From: Flavobacterium sp.
GTDB taxonomy: Bacteria; Bacteroidota; Bacteroidia; Flavobacteriales; Flavobacteriaceae
Assembly: GCA_020048955.1 (NCBI GenBank)
Contig: JAIFLT010000016.1
Coordinates: 1-34,135 of the forward strand
DNA length: 34,135 nucleotides
Direction: 5' to 3'
The notes under the pieces were generated by a model. The model ran no database searches. It saw nothing but the letters and a program-made list of their open reading frames with translations, and was not told the DNA's origin. Of the stretch, positions 25,513 through 34,135 are shown one piece after another. The position numbers and the translations under genes are program-made. Numbering within the stretch: position 1 is the first letter of the stretch; every line of letters begins with the position of its first letter.

Positions 25513-26204
25513 GCAATAGCTAAAGCTCTAATTAAATCTTCTTTCTTGTTTCGACTTAATGGGATTTTAGTAACTCCAATTTCGGCAAATTTACTGTTAA
25601 AACTTTCCACTTTATCAATATTTATGATATACGATTTGTGAACTCTAATAAATTTATCTTTAGATAAGTCTTTTTCAAAAGATTTCATGGTAGAAAGCAC
25701 AAGATTGATATCTTCTTCTGTAACTACTTTTACATAATCACCAAAAGCTTCAATCCACTTGATTTTATTAGTAAAAACTTTCAACTTTTTAAGATTACTT
25801 TTAATAAATATGTGTTCACCTTTGTCATCATGATTATCTTGTCGCAGCACAAAATGGTCTAATGCTCTTTTTACAGAAGCATTGAAACGTTGTAGTACAA
25901 TTGGTTTCTGCAAATAATCTGTAGCATTATAATCAAACGCTTTCAAGGCATACTCTGCTTTAGAGGTAATGAAAATTACTTGAGATTTAATTTTTAAACC
26001 ATCAATAAAATCGAAACCGCTTATTAATGGCATCTCTACATCTAAAAAAATTAGATCAACCGTATGCACTGTCATACAATTTTTTGCTTCAATTGCATTA
26101 GAAAAATCACCAACTAATTGTAAATTTGGATGGTTATTAACTAACTTTACAATGACCATTCTCTGAAGAGAACTGTCATCGACTACTACACAATTTAATT
26201 TCAT
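25509..26204 (-). CDS. LytTR-family response regulator
   Basis: Receiver CVVVDDSSLQRMVIVKLV..DLIFLDVEMPLISGFDF.., then LytTR FIKSNLKKLKVFTNKIKWIEAFGDYVKVVTEEDINLVLSTMKSFEKDLSKDKFIRVHKSYIIN. Confidence 0.93.
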   Translation of the reverse strand: MKLNCVVVDDSSLQRMVIVKLVNNHPNLQLVGDFSNAIEAKNCMTVHTVDLIFLDVEMPLISGFDFIDGLKIKSQVIFITSKAEYALKAFDYNATDYLQKPIVLQRFNASVKRALDHFVLRQDNHDDKGEHIFIKSNLKKLKVFTNKIKWIEAFGDYVKVVTEEDINLVLSTMKSFEKDLSKDKFIRVHKSYIINIDKVESFNSKFAEIGVTKIPLSRNKKEDLIRALAIA

Positions 26205-26267
26205 AATTTAGTGTTGTTATAGATTTGGAGGTACAAATATATCACATTTTTGTTTAGAAATATCGTT

Positions 26268-26327
26268 TATCGATTTTTTTTGCTTTTAAGCGGTATTTTT
26301 TGCATATAGACGATATTTTATATTTTT
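26268..26327. promoter_or_regulatory. Three approximately 20-bp direct repeats, candidate LytTR-type operator
   Basis: tatCGatttttttt.. / aagCGgtatttttt.. / agaCGatattttat.. at exact 20-bp phase (26268, 26288, 26308), between the LytTR gene and the rpsF promoter. Confidence 0.35.
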
Positions 26328-26330
26328 GAG

Positions 26331-26360
26331 TTGTGTAACTAATATTTATTTCTACCTTTG
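26331..26360 (+). promoter_or_regulatory. Bacteroidota-type promoter of the rpsF operon
   Basis: TTG (26331-26333) - 19 nt - TAccTTTG (26353-26360). Confidence 0.8.
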
Positions 26361-26394
26361 CACCCAATTTTATATAATTAAAAACATATTTATT

Positions 26395-26736
26395 ATGAAT
26401 CATTACGAAACTGTTTTCATCTTAAATCCCGTTTTATCTGATGTTCAGATAAAGGAAACAGTAAGCAAATTTGAAGATTTTCTTACAAGTAGAGGAGCAA
26501 AGATGGTATCAAAAGAGGATTGGGGCTTAAAAAAACTAGCTTACGAAATCCAAAACAAAAAAAGTGGTTTTTACCATTTATTTGAATTCCAAGTGGCACC
26601 AGAAGTATTAATTGCTTTTGAAACTGAATTTAGACGTGACGAACGTGTTATGCGTTTCTTAACTGTAAGTTTAGACAAACATGCAATTTCATGGGCAGAA
26701 AGAAGAAGAGAAAAACTTAAAGTAGCAAAAGCTTAA
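26395..26736 (+). CDS. rpsF: Ribosomal protein bS6 (start 26395, not 26326)
   Basis: [30 protein letters not shown]; the promoter lies at 26331-26360, inside the longer ORF. Confidence 0.95.
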   Translation: MNHYETVFILNPVLSDVQIKETVSKFEDFLTSRGAKMVSKEDWGLKKLAYEIQNKKSGFYHLFEFQVAPEVLIAFETEFRRDERVMRFLTVSLDKHAISWAERRREKLKVAKA

Positions 26737-26738
26737 TT

Positions 26739-27035
26739 ATGGCAACATTACAACAATCAGCTTCAGGAAAAAAAGACGGAGATATCAGATATTTAACGCC
26801 TTTGAACATAGAAACTAACAAAACTAAAAAGTATTGTCGTTTCAAAAAATCAGGAATCAAATACATCGACTATAAAGATGCCGATTTCTTATTAAAATTC
26901 GTTAACGAGCAAGGTAAAATTTTACCAAGACGTTTAACAGGAACTTCATTAAAGTATCAAAGAAAAGTGTCAGTAGCTGTAAAAAGAGCGCGACACTTAG
27001 CTTTAATGCCATATGTAGCAGATTTATTAAAATAA
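26739..27035 (+). CDS. rpsR: Ribosomal protein bS18
   Basis: [64 protein letters not shown]. Confidence 0.96.
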   Translation: MATLQQSASGKKDGDIRYLTPLNIETNKTKKYCRFKKSGIKYIDYKDADFLLKFVNEQGKILPRRLTGTSLKYQRKVSVAVKRARHLALMPYVADLLK

Positions 27036-27049
27036 TTAATTAAAAAGTT

Positions 27050-27073
27050 GTTGCCTCGCCGCGGCGGGCTAAC
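27050..27073 (+). other. GC-rich bulged hairpin between rpsR and rplI
   Basis: GTTGCCTCGCCGCGGCGGGCTAAC: GTT/AAC and GCC/GGC with a symmetric T bulge each side, then CGC/GCG around CGCG; contains palindrome CGCCGCGGCG. Confidence 0.6.
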
Positions 27074-27095
27074 TTCTATAATAAAGGACAACAAC

Positions 27096-27536
27096 ATGGA
27101 ACTTATATTAAAACAAGACGTTCAAAACGTAGGATTTAAAGATGATATTGTAACAGTAAAAGCTGGATACGGTCGTAATTACTTAATTCCACAAGGATTT
27201 GCTACTTTAGCTACACCTTCTGCAAAGAAAGTTTTAGCTGAAAACTTAAAGCAAAAAGCTCACAAAGAAGCTAAAGTTGTTGCTGATGCTACTAAAATTG
27301 CTGATGCATTAAAAGCTTTAGAAATTAAAATCACTTCAAAAGCAGGTGGTGAAAAATTATTTGGTTCTGTAACCAATATTGATATCGCTGCTGCATTAGA
27401 AGCGGCGGGTCAACCAGTTGATAGAAAATTTATTACTAGCGGAACTGTAAAAAGAACAGGAAAATATACCGCCTCTGTAAGATTACACAGAAATGTAGTG
27501 GTTGAATTACCTTATGAAATTGTAGCTGAAGTTTAA
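27096..27536 (+). CDS. rplI: Ribosomal protein bL9 (start 27096, not 27048)
   Basis: MELILKQDVQNVGFKDDIVTVKAGYGRNYLIPQGFATLATPSAKK. Confidence 0.96.
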   Translation: MELILKQDVQNVGFKDDIVTVKAGYGRNYLIPQGFATLATPSAKKVLAENLKQKAHKEAKVVADATKIADALKALEIKITSKAGGEKLFGSVTNIDIAAALEAAGQPVDRKFITSGTVKRTGKYTASVRLHRNVVVELPYEIVAEV

Positions 27537-27561
27537 TATCTCAACTATCATAAATATAAAG

Positions 27562-27590
27562 TCCCGATGTAAGTCGGGATTTTTTTTATT
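27562..27590 (+). terminator. Terminator of the rpsF-rpsR-rplI operon
   Basis: TCCCGA (27562-27567) / TCGGGA (27574-27579), followed by a T run. Confidence 0.85.
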
Positions 27591-27637
27591 TTGCAACTAA
27601 TTCGCACAAAGGTTTTTAATAAATTTAATATTTTCAT

Positions 27638-27662
27638 ACTATCCCGAATTTTCGGGACTAGT
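27638..27662. other. Second TCCCGA/TCGGGA hairpin without a T-tract
   Basis: ACTATCCCGAATTTTCGGGACTAGT, nearly perfect inverted repeat with one bulge. Confidence 0.7.
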
Positions 27663-27803
27663 AATAAGCATTATACCATAATTTTTTGGACTATTTTATA
27701 AATAGTATTGGTATTAATTGATTCTTGATGTTTTTGCTATATTAGATGTAAAAAATTAAAAAAAAAAGATTTTAGTCACTTTGAGCCTTCTTGGCAAATA
27801 ATT

Positions 27804-28277
27804 ATGAAATACAAAAGACTAACCAAAGAACAATTTGAATCCTTGCATCAAGAATTTGCAAATTTTCTTGCGTCTCAATCAATAGATAAAAAAGAATGGG
27901 ACGAAATTAAAGCTAACAAACCCGAAATTGCCGAACAAGAATTGGACGTTTTTTCTGATTTAATTTGGGAAGGAGTATTGTCTAATTCTCAATTTTTGGA
28001 ACATTTTTCTAAAAATCATATTTTCCTTTTTCATTGTCAAGAAGACTTTATCGACTCTATGGTGATAAAATCATTAGTGGTAGATGTTGACTTTCTTACT
28101 AAAGAGGGCTTGCAATGGCTCAGTGAAAATCTATTCACTGATGTAGTTGAAATTCATGTTGGAAAAAAGAATTATGATGCTGAAAGAAAAGAAACAATAT
28201 TTGATTTAATTACTCAAGGTGCAATTTTGAGTGACGGACAACTATATGTTCAAATTAATACCATAATTCAATCATAA
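27804..28277 (+). CDS. Conserved flavobacterial hypothetical (DUF6495-like, from recall)
   Basis: MKYKRLTKEQFESLHQEFANFLASQSIDKKEWDEIK...ELDVFSDLIWEGVL. Confidence 0.7.
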   Translation: MKYKRLTKEQFESLHQEFANFLASQSIDKKEWDEIKANKPEIAEQELDVFSDLIWEGVLSNSQFLEHFSKNHIFLFHCQEDFIDSMVIKSLVVDVDFLTKEGLQWLSENLFTDVVEIHVGKKNYDAERKETIFDLITQGAILSDGQLYVQINTIIQS

Positions 28278-28313
28278 TTTCCTTAATTTTGAAATATTTA
28301 CCTACTTTAGTGA

Positions 28314-30332
<2,019 letters not shown>

Positions 30333-30506
30333 TGAAATTCCTTTAATAGGATAGCTAATTTTAAGTACTGTTTCTATTTTTGCAAATGCTTTCGTATAGT
30401 ATGAGTTAAAGTTGTTTTCCAAATCTATGATAATTTTTTTTTGTTTTTAGCCACTCAAAAAGTACTAAAAAATTAAAAATAGACATTTGATATAAAAGTA
30501 AAGTAC

Positions 30507-30535
30507 CCCATTCCTAAAAAGAATGGGTTTCTATT
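30507..30535. terminator. Terminator hairpin between convergent ligA and fic
   Basis: CCCATTC (30507-30513) / GAATGGG (30521-30527), followed by TTT. Confidence 0.7.
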
Positions 30536-31580
30536 TGCTAATTATGTTTATGTAACGCTCTAAACATTCTTTTTCAACATGTGCAATGAAAACCAAAAAA
30601 TCTTCTTTTTTGTTTAAAGTTTGCGCTGTTTCAAGCGTTTTATAATAGTTCATTCTAGTTTCATAATCTCCTTTTATATTGGCAATTACATATCCGTTTT
30701 GTAAAAGAATAAGATTCATTATCAATCGAGAAGTTCTACCATTTCCATCTATAAACGGATGAATAGTTACTAGTCTTTCATGCATTTCTGCAGCTAAAAT
30801 AACTGGGTGCATCTTGCTTCTGTTTTCTTCATACCAAATGAAATAATCTTCCATTTCTTTTGCAACAATAAAAGGTTGCGGAGGCATGTGGCTACTCCCT
30901 TTTATCATGACTTGAACACGACGATAACGACCCGCATCCTCAGGAATAATGCCTCTTAAAATTAAATTATGAACCGATAGTAATTCTCTTTCATTTAAAG
31001 GAAAATTGCGTTCCATTAATTGTTTAATATAAGTAATGGCTTCAACATGATTTATAGCTTCCAAATGTTCTCGCATACTTTTTCCAGAAATAGTCAATCC
31101 TTCATTGATAACTAAGTCGGTTTCTCGCAAGGTAAGGGTGTTGCCCTCAATTCTATTACTTTCAAAAGTGTATTCTAATTCTAATGCTTGTGCAATTCTA
31201 AAACTATCAAATTGACGAAATTGGTTTAGTTTTGCTTTTAGGCTATCAATTTCATCTAAAATAGTTTGTAAATTTTTTGAAATTGATTTACTAACAAAAC
31301 TTACATTATATTTTATTTGTTCTTCCGCAAGCATCATCGCTTTTAAAGCTAATTCATCGGTACCAATTTCATACAAAATACGCTCTTTTAACCAAGCAAT
31401 CATCAAAGTTTCATAATCTAAATCTAAAACTTGTGCTAATTTGGCAACTTGTTCTTTTGTTGGTTTTCTTGATCCGCTTTCAAATTTACTAATCAATGCC
31501 TGATCAATTCCTAAAAGTTGAGCTAACTCTCTGGTTTTTATTCCTTTTTCTTCTCTTGCATTTTTTAATAAAGTTTTCAT
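30531..31580 (-). CDS. XRE-type HTH fused to a Fic-domain protein
   Basis: MKTLLKNAREEKGIKTRELAQLLGIDQALISKFESGSRKPTKEQVAKLAQVLDL (HTH); SNRIEGN inhibitory-type motif; HPFIDGNGRTSR Fic motif. Confidence 0.93.
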   Translation of the reverse strand: MKTLLKNAREEKGIKTRELAQLLGIDQALISKFESGSRKPTKEQVAKLAQVLDLDYETLMIAWLKERILYEIGTDELALKAMMLAEEQIKYNVSFVSKSISKNLQTILDEIDSLKAKLNQFRQFDSFRIAQALELEYTFESNRIEGNTLTLRETDLVINEGLTISGKSMREHLEAINHVEAITYIKQLMERNFPLNERELLSVHNLILRGIIPEDAGRYRRVQVMIKGSSHMPPQPFIVAKEMEDYFIWYEENRSKMHPVILAAEMHERLVTIHPFIDGNGRTSRLIMNLILLQNGYVIANIKGDYETRMNYYKTLETAQTLNKKEDFLVFIAHVEKECLERYINIISK

Positions 31581-31583
31581 TAT

Positions 31584-31616
31584 AATAAAATGTTTTATTT
31601 TGTCTTGACAAATTTA
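31584..31616 (-). promoter_or_regulatory. Adjacent palindromes overlapping the fic -7 element
   Basis: AATAAAA-TG-TTTTATT (31584-31599), TTGTC-TT-GACAA (31600-31611), minus-strand TAAATTTG (31609-31616). Confidence 0.5.
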
Positions 31617-31663
31617 GTCATTTTTTTCAATAAAAAAAAACAACTTGCGCCATTTTTTAAAAC

Positions 31664-32119
31664 TTAAAATGATTTTTTAATTCGGTCAATATCTCGTTTG
31701 GTATCTTGTTCTTTAAGTGATTCACGTTTGTCGTAGGTTTTCTTTCCTCTACAAAGACCTATTTCTAGTTTGGCTAATCCTTTTTCGTTAGTAAATAAAC
31801 GCAACGGAATTATCGTTAAACCTTTGGTAGCAACACTTTTTTCTAATGATTTGAGCTCTCTTCTATTAAGTAGAAGTTTTCTTTGGCTTCGCGCTTTATG
31901 ATTAAACTGATTGCCAAAAGAATATTCCTCAATTGATGTATTGATAGCAAAAAGTTCACAGGTATCATTAAACTCACAAAAGCTTTCCGTGATGTTGGCT
32001 TTTCCTAATCTAATAGATTTGATTTCAGTTCCGGTCAAAACGATTCCAGCCGAATAAGTTTCGATTATCTCATAATCAAATCGGGCTCTCTTATTAAGTA
32101 TGTTGGCTGTTTTTATCAT
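31664..32119 (-). CDS. smpB: SsrA-binding protein
   Basis: NKRARFDYEIIETYSAGIVLTGTEIKSIRLGKANITESF..NHKARSQRKLLLNRREL..GLCRGKKTYDKRESLKEQDTKRDIDR. Confidence 0.97.
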   Translation of the reverse strand: MIKTANILNKRARFDYEIIETYSAGIVLTGTEIKSIRLGKANITESFCEFNDTCELFAINTSIEEYSFGNQFNHKARSQRKLLLNRRELKSLEKSVATKGLTIIPLRLFTNEKGLAKLEIGLCRGKKTYDKRESLKEQDTKRDIDRIKKSF

Positions 32120-32126
32120 TGTGAGG

Positions 32127-32134
32127 CAAATGTA
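32127..32134 (-). promoter_or_regulatory. -7 element (TACATTTG) of smpB
   Basis: Minus-strand TAnnTTTG ending 7 nt before the smpB ATG. Confidence 0.5.
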
Positions 32135-32230
32135 CTAACTAAATAGTGAAAAATAAAAGTAAAATTATTTAGCATCAAAAAAAAATTTCAAACTATGATT
32201 TATATCAGTTTTTATAAGAAAACTTGACAA

Positions 32231-32238
32231 TAAATTTG
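32231..32238 (+). promoter_or_regulatory. -7 element (TAaaTTTG) of the outer membrane protein gene
   Basis: TAAATTTG 27 nt before the ATG at 32266; no clear -33 TTG. Confidence 0.45.
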
Positions 32239-32265
32239 CCCTATAATTTTAAAACTAAAAACAAA

Positions 32266-32931
32266 ATGAAAAAAATTTTATTAGTTGCAGCGATAGCATT
32301 ATTTGGTTTAACTGCAAATGCACAGGATTTCAAAGCTAAAGCAGGAGACGTGACTGTTGATTTATCTGTTGCAGGAGGGTTAGGAAATACTACAGTAAAT
32401 TTAGCAGATCAAGGTTTTGGTAACGGAGCTATGATAAGAGGTCGTTATTTTAAAACTGAAAAACTTGCATATAGAGGTTTAGTATTTTTAGCAGCAGGTA
32501 GTTCTACTGATAAATCAGTTAATAATACTGAAAGAAAAAGTTCTAATACAGGAATTGGACTTGGATTTGGTGTTGAAAAACATTTCACAGGAACAGATAG
32601 ACTAGCAACTTATCTTGGTTTTGACGGAATTTTAGCATTTAATTCAACGAAAGATGAAACTACATTAACTGCCGGTGGGACAACATTTACTAGCGAAGTA
32701 AAAGGACCAAATGATTTCAGAATTGGTGTTAGAGGTGTTTTTGGAGCAGATTATTATTTTGTAAAAAGAGCTTACATTGGTGTTGAAGCTGGCTTAGGTC
32801 TATATTATAAAAGCATAGGAAAAAGAACTACTTCTTCTACAGGTTCACCAGATGTGGAAGTTGATGGAAGTTCTTCATTCAACATTTCTCCTTCAATCGT
32901 TACGGGGTTTAGATTAGGTTACGCTTTCTAA
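32266..32931 (+). CDS. Outer membrane beta-barrel protein (start 32266, not 32224)
   Basis: MKKILLVAAIALFGLTANAQ signal peptide; alternating glycine/aromatic strands; terminal ...FRLGYAF. Confidence 0.88.
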   Translation: MKKILLVAAIALFGLTANAQDFKAKAGDVTVDLSVAGGLGNTTVNLADQGFGNGAMIRGRYFKTEKLAYRGLVFLAAGSSTDKSVNNTERKSSNTGIGLGFGVEKHFTGTDRLATYLGFDGILAFNSTKDETTLTAGGTTFTSEVKGPNDFRIGVRGVFGADYYFVKRAYIGVEAGLGLYYKSIGKRTTSSTGSPDVEVDGSSSFNISPSIVTGFRLGYAF

Positions 32932-32977
32932 AAAGCAACAATTTATTGGTTAGTCCCGATTTAGTTCGGACGGAAAG

Positions 32978-33006
32978 GTCATCATTTTTTTAATGATGAC
33001 TTTTTT
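32978..33006 (+). terminator. Rho-independent terminator
   Basis: GTCATCATT (32978-32986) / AATGATGAC (32992-33000), followed by TTTTTT. Confidence 0.85.
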
Positions 33007-33012
33007 AATATG

Positions 33013-33020
33013 TATCTTTG
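33013..33020 (+). promoter_or_regulatory. -7 element (TAtcTTTG) of the VF530-like gene
   Basis: TATCTTTG 4 nt before the ATG at 33025. Confidence 0.5.
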
Positions 33021-33024
33021 GCAA

Positions 33025-33258
33025 ATGAAAAACAGCCAATCAAAAGACCCTCTTCACGGTATAACATTGCAAAAAATAGTAGAGCAGCTAGTAGATTTTT
33101 ATGGTTTTGATACCTTGGCAGAATTGATTACAATTAAATGTTTTTCAGATAATCCGAGTGTAAAATCTAGTCTTACCTTTCTTAGAAAAACAGACTGGGC
33201 AAGAAAAAAAGTAGAAGCGCTTTATAGTAGCACTTTGCCAAAATTAAAAACCCTTTAA
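33025..33258 (+). CDS. VF530 (DUF2132) family protein; start 33025
   Basis: KDPLHGITLQKIVEQLVDFYGFDTLAELITIKCFSDNPSVKSSLTFLRKTDWARKKVEALY. Confidence 0.9.
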   Translation: MKNSQSKDPLHGITLQKIVEQLVDFYGFDTLAELITIKCFSDNPSVKSSLTFLRKTDWARKKVEALYSSTLPKLKTL

Positions 33259-33277
33259 AAATTAAATTAAAGGGTTT
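33248..33277. terminator. Convergent terminator hairpin
   Basis: AAACCCTTTAA (33248-33258) / TTAAAGGGTTT (33267-33277), 11-bp stem overlapping the stop codon. Confidence 0.75.
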
Positions 33278-33283
33278 AAATTA

Positions 33284-34135
33284 TTAGTTTTCGGCAATGC
33301 CACGCCATTGTTTTATTTTTCTTGAAAAGAATACCATCATTAAGAAAATAAAAAATACGTTAAACCATACCATTTCAAAGGCATACTCTTTTAAAAATGT
33401 AATGAATGGGAATTTCTCATTTCGCAAACCAATATCAATGATGTCATAATAATTTGAAGTGCTTTTGGCTAATTCTAACACAATAGCATATAATATTGGA
33501 CCAAAAGAAGGTAACAACCATAGCGTTGCATTTAAGGTAATTCCAGAAATTCCCTTCCCTTTTTTTCTATGTATTACTAGTAAAAAATAAACAAAAAGAA
33601 TAATGGTAAGAAGTAATAACGCAGTCAAATAAAAATATCCAGTTGATAGTATTGCTGTCAAGATTCCTATTAAAATATTTACTACTCCAAGAGCCACAAT
33701 GGCAATTAAGAAACTTCTTCCAGAGGTTACTCTAAATGAAAATAATACTATAGAAAAGCCTATGGAAATATACAACAACAACAAAAATGTTTCAAGGCTT
33801 ACACTTGGTTTTGTCCAACAATTAGAAATGGTTTCATAAGAGTGTTTTAAAGAATTTTCAGGAACATAATATTTATTAAATAAATAGTAAGTGTCTTTCA
33901 CTTTCTTTACATATTGCTCTGAGGTATCTATTTGATTTCTTTTTATTTCATTTTCATAATCGTAGGATACTTCAAATTCTTCGGCTCCAATGTTTTTATA
34001 TTTCTCAAATTTTGGAAAATCATAAACCAATTCGGTCCATTTTTCTTCATCGATATTTGCTTTTAATTTGTGCTCTTTAACAATAGCTAAGTAATTTTTG
34101 AATAAAGATTTTACCGAATCTTTTTTGTTGTAAAA
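33284..34135 (-). CDS. Multi-pass membrane protein (partial, N-terminus off the right edge)
   Basis: Minus-strand frame stays open from 34030 to the window edge (FYNKKDSVKSLFKNYLAIVKEHKLKANIDEEKWTELVYDFPKF...), so the TTG start in the ORF track is probably artificial. Several TM segments. Confidence 0.7.
   Translation of the reverse strand, partial: FYNKKDSVKSLFKNYLAIVKEHKLKANIDEEKWTELVYDFPKFEKYKNIGAEEFEVSYDYENEIKRNQIDTSEQYVKKVKDTYYLFNKYYVPENSLKHSYETISNCWTKPSVSLETFLLLLYISIGFSIVLFSFRVTSGRSFLIAIVALGVVNILIGILTAILSTGYFYLTALLLLTIILFVYFLLVIHRKKGKGISGITLNATLWLLPSFGPILYAIVLELAKSTSNYYDIIDIGLRNEKFPFITFLKEYAFEMVWFNVFFIFLMMVFFSRKIKQWRGIAEN

Noticed and set aside
26326-26394. Extended N-terminus of rpsF in the ORF track
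   Set aside because: Overlaps the operon promoter; bS6 proteins start at MNHYETVF.

Overview
AT-rich chromosomal window from a Flavobacterium-like member of the Bacteroidota. This assignment rests on TTG-N~19-TAnnTTTG promoters, SusC-type motifs and gene content. Most of it is housekeeping or ordinary accessory sequence: ABC-F ATPase, PPK2, MATE pump, prohibitin-like protein, MeaB, permeases, FAD oxidase, NadC, YihY, PriA, LytTR regulator, rpsF-rpsR-rplI, LigA, SmpB and a beta-barrel protein. Things worth a second look: (i) three exact, in-frame tandem duplications (30, 54 and 81 bp) in three different genes within the first 4.4 kb; (ii) an ECF sigma / membrane protein / CarboxypepD_reg / vWA cassette in which TonB-plug (SusC-like) sequence signatures recur without any beta-barrel; (iii) a split HipA, HipBST-like toxin-antitoxin locus whose upstream region holds four operator-like sites spaced 40-41 bp; (iv) a family of intergenic arrays with different unit sequences but a constant 7-bp period; (v) a structured element upstream of the PPK2 gene; (vi) a self-contained XRE-Fic protein with palindromes at its own promoter; (vii) an unlisted 36-aa lysine-rich ORF; (viii) a perfect 31-bp inverted repeat at the PPK2/MATE junction. 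I found no CRISPR array, IS element, rRNA or tRNA. No database search was possible; family names are from motif recognition and recall.
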